From Pararhodospirillum oryzae (GTDB lineage Bacteria > Pseudomonadota > Alphaproteobacteria > Rhodospirillales > Rhodospirillaceae): a DNA stretch of 64,000 nucleotides. Made by a program: the position numbers and the translations under genes. The stretch is taken from positions 18,865-82,864 of the forward strand of contig NZ_BJZO01000003.1 in assembly GCF_007992075.1 (NCBI RefSeq). Reading direction: 5' to 3'. The notes beneath the pieces are model-generated. The model had not been told where the DNA came from. It was given only the letters and a program-made list of their open reading frames with translations, and searched no databases. This document shows, piece by piece, positions 27,358 to 36,514 of the stretch. How positions within the stretch are numbered: position 1 is the stretch's first letter; every line of letters starts with the position of its first letter.

Positions 27358-28869
27358 ATGATTGCGCGCATCGCCACCACGGCCTTCCAGGGGATCGAGA
27401 CCGTGCCGGTCGAGGTCCAGGTGTCGATGACCAGCGGATTGCCCGCCTTCACCGTGGTCGGGCTGCCCGATAAGGCGGTGGCGGAAAGCCGCGAACGGGT
27501 GCGCAGCGCCTTGGCCGCCATCGGGCTTGCCCTGCCGCCCAAGCGGATCACGGTCAACCTGGCGCCGGCCGATCTGGTCAAGGAAGGCAGCCACTACGAC
27601 CTGCCCATTGCGCTCGGGCTTCTGGTCGGCATGGGGGTGCTGGACGCCGAGGAAATGGCGCGTTTCCTGGCCCTGGGCGAACTGGGGCTGGATGGGTCGA
27701 TTGCCTCGGTGGGGGGCGTGCTCCCGGCGGCGCTGGCGGCGCAGGTGGCCGAGCGGGCCTTGATCTGCCCGGCGGCGCAAGGCGGGGAAGCGGCGTGGGC
27801 CGGGGCGAACGAAATCCTGGCGCCTTCGGGGCTTCTCGATCTGATCAACCACCTGAAGGGGACCCAGGTCCTGGGCCGTCCCCAGCCGGAAATCGCGGCC
27901 GAGGCGGGCCGGGTCCCCGATCTCGCCGACGTGCGCGGCCAGGAATCGGCGCGCCGTGCCCTGGAAATCGCCGCCGCCGGCGGCCATGCCCTGCTGATGA
28001 TCGGGCCGCCCGGCGCGGGCAAGTCGATGCTGGCCCAGCGCCTGCCCGGCCTGCTGCCCCCCCTGGCCCCGGCCGAGGCGCTGGAAGTCAGCATGATCCA
28101 TTCCGTGGCCGGCCTGCTGGAAGGCGGGCGTCTGCTGCGCCGGCGGCCTTTTCGCGATCCCCACCACACCGCGACCACGGCGGCCCTGACCGGGGGCGGC
28201 GCGCGGGCGCGCCCGGGCGAGATCAGCCTGGCCCATCACGGGGTCTTGTTCCTCGACGAGTTGCCCGAGTTCCAGCGCCCGACCCTGGAGGCCCTGCGCC
28301 AGCCCCTGGAAACCGGGCGGGTCACGGTGAGCCGGGCCAACCTCAGTGTCACCTACCCCGCGCGTTTCCAACTGGTCGCGGCCATGAACCCGTGCCGGTG
28401 TGGCTGGCTGGATGACCCGGCCCAGGCCTGTTCGCGGGCGCCGCGCTGCGCCGAGGAATACCAGGGCCGTCTGTCGGGGCCTTTGCTTGATCGCATCGAC
28501 CTGACGGTTGAAGTGCCGGCGGTTCCGCCTTTGGATCTGGCCCGCCTGACCCCGGGGGAGGCCTCGGCCCCGGTGGCGGCCCGGGTGGCGGCGGCCCGCG
28601 CCCGCCAGGCGGAGCGCTACCAGGGGATGGGCATCGCCACCAACAGCCAGGCCGAGGGCGACGCGCTCTTGCGGGTGGCCACCCCCGACCCGGCCGGCGC
28701 CGCGCTGCTGGCCGAGGCCACGGAGCGGCTGCGGCTGTCGGCGCGGGCCTATCACCGGGTGCTGCGGGTCGCGCGCACCCTGGCCGACCTGGAAGGAGCG
28801 CCCACGGTGGGGCGGATCCACGTGGCCGAGGCCCTGGCCTACCGCCCGCGCCCGCGCGTCCGCCGCTGA
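27358..28869 (+). CDS. comM: ComM/YifB-family AAA+ ATPase (Mg-chelatase-like)
   Basis: A 503-residue helicase-like ATPase implicated in branch migration during natural transformation. The N-terminal ChlI-like domain (VQVSMTSGLPAFTVVGLPDKAV, AESRERVRSAL) precedes an AAA+ core with Walker A GPPGAGKSMLAQRLPG, Walker B LFLDELPEFQRPTLEALRQPLE, and a zinc-type CRCGWLDDPAQACSRAPRC segment. The C-terminal domain ends LSARAYHRVLRVARTLADLEG. The ATG at 27358 gives the family N-terminus MIARIATTAFQGIE. Despite the Mg-chelatase label it does not belong to bacteriochlorophyll synthesis. Confidence 0.94.
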   Translation: MIARIATTAFQGIETVPVEVQVSMTSGLPAFTVVGLPDKAVAESRERVRSALAAIGLALPPKRITVNLAPADLVKEGSHYDLPIALGLLVGMGVLDAEEMARFLALGELGLDGSIASVGGVLPAALAAQVAERALICPAAQGGEAAWAGANEILAPSGLLDLINHLKGTQVLGRPQPEIAAEAGRVPDLADVRGQESARRALEIAAAGGHALLMIGPPGAGKSMLAQRLPGLLPPLAPAEALEVSMIHSVAGLLEGGRLLRRRPFRDPHHTATTAALTGGGARARPGEISLAHHGVLFLDELPEFQRPTLEALRQPLETGRVTVSRANLSVTYPARFQLVAAMNPCRCGWLDDPAQACSRAPRCAEEYQGRLSGPLLDRIDLTVEVPAVPPLDLARLTPGEASAPVAARVAAARARQAERYQGMGIATNSQAEGDALLRVATPDPAGAALLAEATERLRLSARAYHRVLRVARTLADLEGAPTVGRIHVAEALAYRPRPRVRR

Positions 28870-28888
28870 CGCGGACAAGGGCAGCGCG

Positions 28889-30082
28889 TCAGGCCAGGGT
28901 GTTCAGGGTTTCCATCAGGTCCTTCACCTGGGCTTCCCACGACCAGCGGGCCAGGAAGCGGGCGCCGGCCTGGCCGCGCCGGGTGGCGCGCTCGCGGTGG
29001 ACGTAGGCGTCTTCCATGGCTTCCACCAGTTCCTCGACCGAGGTTTCGCCCCAGCCGGTGCGCCAGGGCTGGGCACCGTCGTCGGTCAGGTCGCCTTGCT
29101 CGGTCAGGGACCAGCACACCGGTTCCCCCATCGCCCTTTGGCCCGCGATCAGGTCCAGGTGCCCGGTGTTGGCCGACACGATCGCGGGCACGCCGCAGGC
29201 CATGGCTTCCATGGCCACCAGGTTGGTGCCCCCTTCGCAGCGGTTGGGGAACACGGCCAGGTCGCATTCGCGCAGCACGCGGGCGGTGGCGGCGTTGGCC
29301 AGGGGGCCTAGGTCCAAGACCGCGTCGGGGGAAAGGCCCAGGCCCTCGAACCACGGGCCGAGGCACAGGCGCCCGCGCCCGTCCACCGTGGGCAAGGTGT
29401 CCACGTGGGGGGATTCCTCCAGGGTTTCCAGGCATTCGGGCCAGAGGTTATGCCAGGCGGTCACCAAGAGGGCGTCGGGATGGCGCTGGTGGAAGATCCT
29501 GAACGCGGCGATCACGATATCCTGGCCCTTGCGGTATTCCAGCTTGCCGCCCGAAAACACGACGAACCGCCCGGGAGGCATCAGGCCGGCCCGGGGCGCG
29601 GGATGGAACACGCTGGGATCAATGCCCTGGAAGTGCAAGCGCGCGTGGGTCACGCCGTGGGCTTCCAGCACCATCTGGTTCCAGCTTGATCCGGTGATGA
29701 TAACCTTGAAGCGCTCGGCGGCCGCGAGATTGGGCCCGGGCACCAGGGCGGATTCAAAAAACACCACGCCCACGTCGGGCTGGCCGCGCACCTGATCGGA
29801 AAAAGGGTTGATGTCCAGGCCGTCGGCCAGGCCGTGCAGCACGAGATAAGGGAGATCCAGTTCCCCGTGCAGCGCCAGCAGGTGGTTCATGCGCGCGTGC
29901 TCGGCCAGGGCGGGCGCCAGCAGGCGCTGGCCCAGGGGGTCGAGCCACTGATCAAGAGGGGCGTTCGACAGCGAAAACGGCACCGGGCGGTGGCCCAGGC
30001 GAGAAAGCTGAAGGGCCAGGTTCAAGGCATAGGTGCCCCATCCGCTGGGCAGGCCCATTTGCCAGGCGATGCCAACCCGCAT
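28889..30082 (-). CDS. Glycosyltransferase family 4 protein
   Basis: A 397-residue GT-B enzyme. The start MRVGIAWQMGLPSGWGTYALNL fits a GT4 N-terminal domain. The sugar-nucleotide domain shows VFSGGKLEYRKGQDIVIAAF and the acidic pair in CEGGTNLVAMEAMACGVP. It is convergent with comM, and the stops are 19 bases apart. It is more distant from the 26137 enzyme than a duplicate would be. Its position beside TPR-glycosyltransferase fusions suggests a role in glycan or glycoprotein assembly. Confidence 0.88.
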   Translation of the reverse strand: MRVGIAWQMGLPSGWGTYALNLALQLSRLGHRPVPFSLSNAPLDQWLDPLGQRLLAPALAEHARMNHLLALHGELDLPYLVLHGLADGLDINPFSDQVRGQPDVGVVFFESALVPGPNLAAAERFKVIITGSSWNQMVLEAHGVTHARLHFQGIDPSVFHPAPRAGLMPPGRFVVFSGGKLEYRKGQDIVIAAFRIFHQRHPDALLVTAWHNLWPECLETLEESPHVDTLPTVDGRGRLCLGPWFEGLGLSPDAVLDLGPLANAATARVLRECDLAVFPNRCEGGTNLVAMEAMACGVPAIVSANTGHLDLIAGQRAMGEPVCWSLTEQGDLTDDGAQPWRTGWGETSVEELVEAMEDAYVHRERATRRGQAGARFLARWSWEAQVKDLMETLNTLA

Positions 30083-30276
30083 GCGTTTCTCCTTTGCGTG
30101 AGGTCCCGGCCAGCTTGCGGTCGGGGCGCGTCAAGACCCGTCGTGGCGCCCTCTGGTAATGGCACATGACAGACGCGGCGGTGAAGGGTATCCTTAATTC
30201 CGCACACGCAGGGCCCGAAGGGCCCTGCCGCCCCTTGACCCTCTGGCGTCCGCGTGGACCAGAAAGGAGTTCTTTC

Positions 30277-30567
30277 ATGTCGGATCTGATGCTCAACCAG
30301 ATTCAAGTCCTGCTGAACAAGCTGTCGGACGACGTCGCCCGCATGGGGGATCTGTCGTCGGAGCAAATCAATAATCTTTTGAACATGATGGAAGGTCTGG
30401 CGGCCCACGTTCTGGGCACGCGGGCGGTGGTGGCGGCCCTGGTCAAGAAGTATCCGGTCGAGATGGCGGACGTGGAGGCCTTTTTCGCCGAGGGGGAAAA
30501 CCCTCCGGCCGAGGATGTGCTGGCGGTCGCGCGGCATCTGGTCGAAGGCGAGCAGCCCAAGGACTGA
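30277..30567 (+). CDS. Small acidic helical protein, unknown
   Basis: 96 residues, start ATG at 30277 with AAAGGAG eight bases upstream. The sequence (MSDLMLNQIQVLLNKLSDDV..; EQINNLLNMMEGLAAHV) looks wholly helical and amphipathic, acidic, without Cys or a signal peptide. I recognise no family. It is a monocistronic gene between an oppositely oriented GT4 gene and a TPR-glycosyltransferase gene, and a stem-loop with a short T-run lies downstream. Confidence 0.7.
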   Translation: MSDLMLNQIQVLLNKLSDDVARMGDLSSEQINNLLNMMEGLAAHVLGTRAVVAALVKKYPVEMADVEAFFAEGENPPAEDVLAVARHLVEGEQPKD

Positions 30568-30626
30568 GCCGGGAGCGGACGCGAACGGATGTTTTTTCGC
30601 ACGAGATAACGTGCCTGAAGGGTGAA

Positions 30627-30710
30627 GGGGCCGTTTCTCGTTGAAGGGCCTCGGTGTCGGGTGCGTTGGGGTGTTTCTTCCCCGGAGCGCGTCGAGAACG
30701 GCCCCCTTTT
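30627..30710 (+). terminator. Possible terminator after the small helical-protein gene
   Basis: Long-range stem GGGGCCGTTtCTCG (30627-30640) / CGAGAACGGCCCC (30693-30705) followed by CTTTT, with a smaller GGGG/CCCC hairpin inside the loop. The large loop makes this only a moderate call. Confidence 0.4.
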
Positions 30711-30749
30711 CTCGCTGGAACCCTTCCAGGAGTCGATAGCGGCGGATCA

Positions 30750-31943
30750 ATGGGGGACCCCCCGAACACCACCGATGCCTTGAACGCGCGAGCCCGGCAG
30801 CTGGCGCGGGAAGGCCTTCTGGACGCGGCGGCGCGCGTGTTCCGGCAGGTTGTCTTGCTCGACCCCGCGTGCCCGGCCGCGCGGAGCAACCTGGGGGCGG
30901 TGGCGTTGCGCCAGGGGGATCCCGTCCGGGCGGACCGGGAATTCAGCAGGGCCCTGTGTCTTGATCCGGCGTTTGCCGATGCCCGCTATAACCGGGGGGT
31001 GGCGAAGCTCCTTTCGGGCGACCTTGCGGGGGGATACCCCGAGTATCGGGCGCGGTGGGCGGCGTGGAACAAGTCCCGCCCGTTTCCCGGGCTCCCGGAA
31101 TGGACGGGAGAGCGGCTTGCGCTCCCTGTGCTGCTGTTCACCGAACAAGGGATCGGCGACGCCGTGCACTTCGCGCGCTACGTGGCCCCGGTCCGCGAAC
31201 GCGCCGGGGCCGTGGTGCTGGCCTGTTCGCCGGCCCTGGGATCCCTGCTTGCCACCGTGCCCGGCCTGGATGCCCTGATTCCCCTGGGCGTGACTCCCCC
31301 GGCGGCGGGGGCGTGCCTGCCCTTGATGGATACGGCAGGTGTTCTGGGGCTGGGTCCCGCCGACGGGGCCCCGGTGCCGTATCTTTCGGCGGATCCCGTT
31401 CGGGAACAGGCGTGGGCCCGCCGTCTCGACGCCTTGGTTCCGGGCGGTTTTCGGGTCGGGGTGGCGTGGCGGGGCAATCCCGCCCATGCCCTGGACCGGG
31501 AACGCTCGCTCGCGCCCGCCGCCCTGGCCGGGTTGGCGCGCGTGCCTGGCGTGACCCTGATCGCCCTGCACCCCGACCTTCGGCCCGATGAACGGCGCAC
31601 GCTGGAGGATCTGGGCATCGCGATGGTGCCGCCCGATGCCGATTGGCGCGACCACGCCTTCGCGGGCCTGGCCGGGCTGATGGCGTCCCTGGATCTGGTG
31701 ATCAGTGTCGATACCGCCTTTGCCCACGTGGCGGGGGCGCTGGGGCGGCCGGTGTGGGTTCTGCTGCCGGCGGTCCCGGATTGGCGGTGGGGGCTGCACG
31801 GTGAAAGCACGCCGTGGTATCCCACCATGCGCCTGTTTCGTCAGGAAACCCCCGGGGGCTGGGGGACGGTGCTTGATTCCGTGAGCCGGCGTTTGACATG
31901 GCGGGCCGGGGGACGGGGTTCCGAAAGGACACGCCCGGCGTAG
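30750..31943 (+). CDS. TPR protein with GT9-like glycosyltransferase domain
   Basis: 397 residues. About two to three tetratricopeptide repeats occupy the first ~110 (ARQLAREGLLDAAARVFRQVV, LDPACPAARSNLGAVALRQG, LDPAFADARYNRGVAKLLSG). A Rossmann-like domain follows with FTEQGIGDAVHFARYV, RVGVAWRGNPAHALDRERS and SLDLVISVDTAFAHVAGALGRPVWVLL. The last resembles the ADP-heptose:LPS transferase (GT9) active-site region. Such TPR-GT9-like proteins are frequent in magnetospirilla and relatives near glycosylation genes. The ATG at 30750 is chosen because the TPRs start soon after it. It is followed after ten bases by the TPR-OGT-like gene, probably in one operon. Confidence 0.8.
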   Translation: MGDPPNTTDALNARARQLAREGLLDAAARVFRQVVLLDPACPAARSNLGAVALRQGDPVRADREFSRALCLDPAFADARYNRGVAKLLSGDLAGGYPEYRARWAAWNKSRPFPGLPEWTGERLALPVLLFTEQGIGDAVHFARYVAPVRERAGAVVLACSPALGSLLATVPGLDALIPLGVTPPAAGACLPLMDTAGVLGLGPADGAPVPYLSADPVREQAWARRLDALVPGGFRVGVAWRGNPAHALDRERSLAPAALAGLARVPGVTLIALHPDLRPDERRTLEDLGIAMVPPDADWRDHAFAGLAGLMASLDLVISVDTAFAHVAGALGRPVWVLLPAVPDWRWGLHGESTPWYPTMRLFRQETPGGWGTVLDSVSRRLTWRAGGRGSERTRPA

Positions 31944-31953
31944 GGATCGGGCG

Positions 31954-34035
31954 ATGTCGCAAGGGGGTGGGGCAAACATGCCGGCATTGCGCGAGGAGCG
32001 GTTGGACAGGGCCCTGGCGGCTCATCAGGCGGGCCGCCTGGACGAGGCTCTGGCGGAGTACGACGCGATCCTGGCGACGGATCCGGCGCATGTCGAGGCC
32101 TTGCATCTGTCGGCGATGGCGCTTTTGATGCGTGGGCGGCCGGCGGTGGCGGTGGCGCGGGTGCGCCTGGCCCTGGTGCTTGCGCCCGACGCGATGGATC
32201 CGTGGCGCGCCCTGGCCCACGCGTGCCAGGCCCGGGGCGACGACGCCGGGGCGGAAAACGCGTGGCGTCGCTTGCTGGCGGTGCGCCCGGGCCTGAGCGC
32301 GCCCGTTCTCAGCCTGGGGCGCTTGCTGGTGCGCCGGGGCGCCCTGGCGGCGGCCGAGGCCCTGTACCGGACGCTGGGCTCCCTGATCGAGGCCCAGCAT
32401 CAGCTGGCGGCGGTTTTGAACGAACGCGGCGCCTACGAGGAAGCCCTGGAGGTGACGGGGCGCTGCCAGGTTCAGGAACAAACTCCCTCGGTTTCCACGC
32501 TGCTGAACCGGGGCTTCGCGCTGGCGGGGTTGGAGCGTCCGGGCGAGGCGGCCGAGCTGCTGCGCCATGCGCTGGCCCTTGATCCGGGCTCGTGGCCGGT
32601 TCGGGCCAACCTCGCGCGGGTTCTGGAGCGAAGCGGGGCCTGGGCGGAGGCGTTGCGGGTCGTGGAAGGCGCGGGCGACCATCCGGCGGCGGCGGTGATG
32701 GCGACGGCCGTGTTGCCGCGCGTGCCCGTCTCGGGGGCCGAGATCGACGAAGCCCGGATCCGGCTGCGGCGTGGCCTGGCGGCCTTGCGCGATCGCGGCG
32801 CGTTCCTGCCCGATCCCAACGCCCTGGGCGGGGCGCTGGCGGTGCCGGCCCTGGCCACGCACGGGCGCGACGACACCGCCTTGATGACGGAGCTGGCGGA
32901 AACCATGCGTCGGGTGTCGCCGGTGCTGGGACACGTGGCCGCCCATGCGGAAAAGGCGCCCACGGGGGAACGGCGTCGGGTGGGGGTGGTGTCCGCGACC
33001 CTGGCCCGTGGCGAAACGGCCCACGGTCTCGTGGCGCTGGTGGAAGAACTAAGGGGGCGCCCGGAACTGGAGGTCGTGCTGGTCGCCCCGGGGCCGGCCA
33101 GCAGTCCGGCGTGGGCCCGGCTCGTGGAAGAAGGCACGCGCGAGGCGGTGTTGCCCCGGGATATCCTGCGCGCGCAAAAGGACCTGGAAGCGCTGTGCCT
33201 CGATGTGCTGGTCTACCCCGAAGTTGGCGTGGATCCCCTGACCACCGCGCTGGCCCACGCCCGCCTGGCCCCGCTTCAGGTGGCCTTGCCCGGGCATCCC
33301 GTGACCACCGGCCTGCCGTCGATCGATGCCTACGTCAGCGCCGACGCGCTGGAGCCTCCGGGGGCACGGGCCCACTATCGGGAACCCTTGATCCGGGTGC
33401 CGGGCCTGATGACGTGTCAGCCCCGGCCGCAGCCCGAGGCGGCCGATCGCGCCCGCCTGGCCCTTCCCGAGGACGCGACACTTTATCTGTGCGCGCATCC
33501 GCTTGAACGGATTCACCCCGACATGGACGCGGTGTTCGCCCGCGTGCTTGCCGGGGATGCGCGCGGGCGCTTGTGCCTGTTTCGCGCGCCCGAAGGGGAG
33601 TTGACCCGTCTGATGGGGGCGCGGCTGGCGGCGGCGGGCGTGCCGGCCGAGCGGCTGGTGTGGTTGCGCTGGCCCCGCCCGGGCATCCGCCAGGCCGCGC
33701 TGAAGGCGGTGGACGTGGTGCTGGATGCCTTTTACTGGGGGGGCGGGCCGGCGATCCTGGAAGCGCTGGGGGTGGGCACCCCGGTGGTGAGCTGGCCGGG
33801 GCCGTTCATGCGCGGGCGCCGTACCCAGGGATATTACCGGATGATGGGGCTCAACGAAGGCCTCGCCCGCACTCAGGAAGGCTACGAGCGTCTGGCCCTT
33901 GCCCTGGGGCGGGAACCGGAGCGGCGGCGGGCCCTGTCGGAACAGCTGCGCGACCGGGCCCCGGGGCTGTTCGACGACCGGCGTTCGATCCTCGCGCTTG
34001 CCGACGGGATCCGCTCGTGGACGCGGCCCGCCTAG
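31954..34035 (+). CDS. TPR protein with O-GlcNAc-transferase-like (GT41) domain
   Basis: 693 residues. The N-terminal ~240 are TPRs (RLDRALAAHQAGRLDEALAEY, LATDPAHVEALHLSAMAL, and further units). The C-terminal half resembles the SPINDLY/OGT GT-B fold: RVGVVSATLARGETAHGLVAL, LDVLVYPEVGVDPLTTALAHARLAPLQ, then DVVLDAFYWGGGPAILEALGVGTPVVSWPG. The GHPVTTGLPSIDAYVSAD stretch corresponds to the G-x-P-x-T-(T/S)-G-x-x-x-(I/M)-D-Y segment of GT41 enzymes. Bacterial relatives modify flagellin or adhesins. ATG 31954 and ATG 31978 are both possible starts. Confidence 0.82.
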   Translation: MSQGGGANMPALREERLDRALAAHQAGRLDEALAEYDAILATDPAHVEALHLSAMALLMRGRPAVAVARVRLALVLAPDAMDPWRALAHACQARGDDAGAENAWRRLLAVRPGLSAPVLSLGRLLVRRGALAAAEALYRTLGSLIEAQHQLAAVLNERGAYEEALEVTGRCQVQEQTPSVSTLLNRGFALAGLERPGEAAELLRHALALDPGSWPVRANLARVLERSGAWAEALRVVEGAGDHPAAAVMATAVLPRVPVSGAEIDEARIRLRRGLAALRDRGAFLPDPNALGGALAVPALATHGRDDTALMTELAETMRRVSPVLGHVAAHAEKAPTGERRRVGVVSATLARGETAHGLVALVEELRGRPELEVVLVAPGPASSPAWARLVEEGTREAVLPRDILRAQKDLEALCLDVLVYPEVGVDPLTTALAHARLAPLQVALPGHPVTTGLPSIDAYVSADALEPPGARAHYREPLIRVPGLMTCQPRPQPEAADRARLALPEDATLYLCAHPLERIHPDMDAVFARVLAGDARGRLCLFRAPEGELTRLMGARLAAAGVPAERLVWLRWPRPGIRQAALKAVDVVLDAFYWGGGPAILEALGVGTPVVSWPGPFMRGRRTQGYYRMMGLNEGLARTQEGYERLALALGREPERRRALSEQLRDRAPGLFDDRRSILALADGIRSWTRPA

Positions 34036-34043
34036 AGTAATCC

Positions 34044-34082
34044 GAGATCAGGTTGGGCCATTTCTTGGCCCAACCTGATCTC
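34044..34082 (+). terminator. Strong stem-loop after the TPR-OGT gene
   Basis: Perfect 17-bp stem GAGATCAGGTTGGGCCA (34044-34060) / TGGCCCAACCTGATCTC (34066-34082) with a 5-base loop, nine bases past the stop. It lacks a proper T-run. Confidence 0.6.
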
Positions 34083-34107
34083 GAAGTTACTTTAAAATTT
34101 ATAGAAT

Positions 34108-34156
34108 TAGACTGAAACTGGGCCAACTTGACTCAAGTTGATCCAGTTTCAGTCTA
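34108..34156. repeat. Dispersed inverted repeat (AGACTGAAACTGG type)
   Basis: TAGACTGAAACTGG (34108-34121) is mirrored by CCAGTTTCAGTCTA (34143-34156), with an inner pair AACTTG (34125-34130) / CAAGTT (34134-34139). The same left arm recurs at 63986-63999 at the window edge, so this is a repeated element rather than a local terminator. Confidence 0.7.
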
Positions 34157-34284
34157 GAGTCGAAAAGAGGGAACCGCGTTTCCCGCAAAAAGAAGAACCC
34201 TCGTTCGCATTGCACGGTCCCCCGCCGAGCCTCTCCCTTGAGCGGGTGAGGGCCCGGAGTCCGTGGAAAGCGGCCGGGGGCGGA

Positions 34285-34755
34285 TCAGCCCTGGTTTTCC
34301 TCGCAGGCCAGAACTTCCATGCGCGCCGCGCGCAGGCGGGCGGCCATGACGGGCAGCAGGCGATCCATCAGGGCATGGGCCAGCACGTGGTCGGCGCGCA
34401 TGCGCTCGCGCAAAATGGCGGCATCGATGACAAGGGCACGCACGGGCGTGCGGGCCTGGGCCTCGAACGTCCAGTGAAAGGGAGGGATCAGCCACGACCA
34501 CCCCAGCAAGTCGCCCTCGCGCACCACTTCGATGACCTTCAGGCGTTCGCCGCGCCGTGCCACGCCCAGGGCGACGGTGCCATCCAGCAGCAAGAAGAAT
34601 CGGTCCGCCGCCCGGCCCTCGATCAGCAAAGCATCACCCGCCGCGAAACGCTCGATGCTGGCCAGGTCTTCCAGCCCGTCAATCACGCTGGTGTCCAGTC
34701 CCCGCAGGAATGGATGGCGTTCCAGGATGGCGCGGATGCCGTCTTCGGTCGACAT
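34285..34755 (-). CDS. Cyclic-nucleotide-binding-domain protein
   Basis: A 156-residue stand-alone cNMP-binding (CRP-like) fold: LRGLDTSVIDGLEDLASIERF, GDALLIEGRAADRFFLLLDG, then VIEVVREGDLLGWSWLIPP in place of the usual phosphate-binding cassette GE(L/F)(A/G)..ALL..RAT. There is no HTH at the C-terminus. The missing canonical GExA and RxA pattern suggests that cAMP may not be the ligand. The ATG at 34755 has GGGGGA five bases upstream. Divergent from queA. The function is unknown; proteins like this often regulate a partner by protein contact. Confidence 0.78.
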   Translation of the reverse strand: MSTEDGIRAILERHPFLRGLDTSVIDGLEDLASIERFAAGDALLIEGRAADRFFLLLDGTVALGVARRGERLKVIEVVREGDLLGWSWLIPPFHWTFEAQARTPVRALVIDAAILRERMRADHVLAHALMDRLLPVMAARLRAARMEVLACEENQG

Positions 34756-34903
34756 GGTTCCCCCCATGGCCTGTTTCCCCTGCCCGCCGACGGCGCCGAA
34801 AGTGCTTTGGTCGCCGGGCTGGAGTTGGTAAAGCACAGCCCACGCCAGGAGGCCAGAAAAACCGGGGCCGCCTTTCGCAATCCGTGGTCCGGATACCCGT
34901 ATA

Positions 34904-35959
34904 ATGCGTGTTGATCTGTTTGATTTTCCCTTGCCGCGAGAATGCATCGCCGTTCGACCGGCGGTACCCCGGGATTCGGCTCGCCTGCTGCGCGTTCCGG
35001 CCACGGGACCCTTCCAGGATTTGGGGGTGCGCGATCTGCCGGGATTGCTTGATCCGGGCGACGTGCTGGTGGTCAACGACACGAGGGTGATTCCGGCGCG
35101 CCTGAAGGGGCGGGTGGGCGAAGGCGGGGTCGAGGTGACCTTGCACCTGCAAGAAGCCCCGGACCGCTGGCGCTGCTTCGCGCGGCCGGCGCGCAAGCTG
35201 ACGCTGGGCCGGGTGGTGACGTTCGCTCCCGATTTCACGGCCGAGGTGGTGGCGCGCGGCGAGGGCGGCGAGGTGGTTTTGTCGTTCAACCGCGCCGGCC
35301 CGGCCCTGACCCAGGCCCTGGAAGCCCATGGCCGCCTGCCCCTGCCCCCCTACATGGGGCGCGAGGACGACGCGCGCGACCGCGAGGACTACCAGACGAC
35401 CTATGCCAGCCACGACGGCGCGGTGGCGGCCCCCACCGCCGGCCTGCACCTGACCCCGGCCCTGTTCCAGGCCCTGGCCGATCGGGGGGTGGCGTGCGAG
35501 GCGCTGACCTTGCACGTGGGGGCGGGCACCTTCCTGCCGGTGACCGCCGACGACACCGCCGACCATGTGATGCACGCCGAGCGCGGCATCCTGACCCCCG
35601 AGGTGGCCGGGCGGCTGAACCAGGCGCGGGCCGAGGGGCGGCGGATCGTGGCCGTGGGCACCACCGTGGCCCGCCTGCTGGAAAGCGCCGCCGACGATGC
35701 GGGCGTGATCCACCCCTTTGAAACCACGACCCGGTTGTTCCTTGTGCCCGGGGCCCGGTTCAAGGTGGTGGACCGGCTGATGACCAACTTCCACCTGCCG
35801 CGTTCGACCCTGTTCATGCTGGTTTCGGCCTTCGCGGGACTCGGGCGCATGCAGGCGGCCTATGCCCACGCCATCAAGGCCGGCTACCGCTTCTACTCGT
35901 ATGGCGATGCCTGCCTGCTGGACCGGGCCGACCTGGCGGCGGGCGACGAGAGGGCTTGA
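34904..35959 (+). CDS. queA: S-adenosylmethionine:tRNA ribosyltransferase-isomerase
   Basis: Makes epoxyqueuosine in tRNA by transferring and isomerising the ribose of SAM. The 351-residue protein has [20 protein letters not shown] at the N-terminus, [17 protein letters not shown], and [19 protein letters not shown] with the conserved downstream [10 protein letters not shown] and [18 protein letters not shown]. The ATG at 34904 matches other QueA starts, although the start codon overlaps a TATAAT hexamer and no ribosome-binding site is obvious. Works with Tgt encoded at 36.9 kb; a toxin-antitoxin module separates the two. Confidence 0.95.
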   Translation: MRVDLFDFPLPRECIAVRPAVPRDSARLLRVPATGPFQDLGVRDLPGLLDPGDVLVVNDTRVIPARLKGRVGEGGVEVTLHLQEAPDRWRCFARPARKLTLGRVVTFAPDFTAEVVARGEGGEVVLSFNRAGPALTQALEAHGRLPLPPYMGREDDARDREDYQTTYASHDGAVAAPTAGLHLTPALFQALADRGVACEALTLHVGAGTFLPVTADDTADHVMHAERGILTPEVAGRLNQARAEGRRIVAVGTTVARLLESAADDAGVIHPFETTTRLFLVPGARFKVVDRLMTNFHLPRSTLFMLVSAFAGLGRMQAAYAHAIKAGYRFYSYGDACLLDRADLAAGDERA

Positions 35960-36133
35960 TCGTTCTCACGACCGATTGTACATACATTTTGTCGGCACAC
36001 GGAGCGCGGCTTCCCAAAGTCCGCGCCGGCCTCCAAAATCCGTCTGCTTCACTCTGACAAACGCGACCCATCCAGATGGAAGTCAGGATATCGAGAATGC
36101 TGGAAGCAATTGGACCAACCCTTCAACAACCAT

Positions 36134-36163
36134 CTCGACATCCTCTTGCGAGGATTTGTCGAG
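36134..36163. promoter_or_regulatory. Inverted repeat upstream of brnT, candidate operator
   Basis: CTCGACA (36134-36140) / TGTCGAG (36157-36163) with inner TCCTC / GAGGA and a short loop, eleven bases before the AAAAGGAG ribosome-binding site of brnT. BrnA antitoxins repress their own operons, so this is a candidate BrnA site. It could instead be an RNA hairpin. Confidence 0.4.
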
Positions 36164-36187
36164 ATTTTGTCACAAAAGGAGAAAATC

Positions 36188-36514
36188 ATGCTGCCATTCG
36201 AATGGGATCCGCAAAAAAATGAAATAAATACTTCAAAACACTTTATTGATTTTAATGATGCAAAAACTATATTTTTTAATTTTTATATAAACAGTACAAG
36301 CAAAAAAGAATCTTCGGAACCAAGATGGATTGCAGTTGGTGATATTAATGGAATTATTATTGCAGTTGTTTATACATATAGAGGAGAAAAAATTCGAATT
36401 ATTTCGGCACGAAAGGCACGCACCGATGAAAAGACACGATATTTTGCAGAGCGCGACGCCGCCTCCCGGGACGGGAAAGACCGACTGGGCCCGGCTGGAG
36501 GCGATGACGGATGA
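36188..36514 (+). CDS. brnT: BrnT-family ribonuclease toxin
   Basis: 108-residue toxin of the RelE-like BrnT family. The start LPFEWDPQKNEINTSKH and the core RWIAVGDINGIIIAVVYTYR and IRIISARKA are family hallmarks. The ATG at 36188 follows AAAAGGAG. Two oddities stand out. The first ~240 bases are extremely AT-rich compared with every neighbour, a sign of transfer. The C-terminus also runs about 20 residues past the normal ISARKA..YF end, in a different frame across the start of brnA. It is followed by brnA with an 89-base overlap. Confidence 0.85.
   Translation: MLPFEWDPQKNEINTSKHFIDFNDAKTIFFNFYINSTSKKESSEPRWIAVGDINGIIIAVVYTYRGEKIRIISARKARTDEKTRYFAERDAASRDGKDRLGPAGGDDG

Noticed and set aside
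34900..34905. A TATAAT promoter at queA
   Set aside because: It overlaps the queA start codon, so a transcript from it would lack the start. Chance or a promoter for an internal transcript only.
34286..35869. Long minus-strand frames joining the cNMP protein to the queA antisense
   Set aside because: The extra N-terminal part is antisense to queA; the true start of the cNMP protein is ATG 34755 with GGGGGA.
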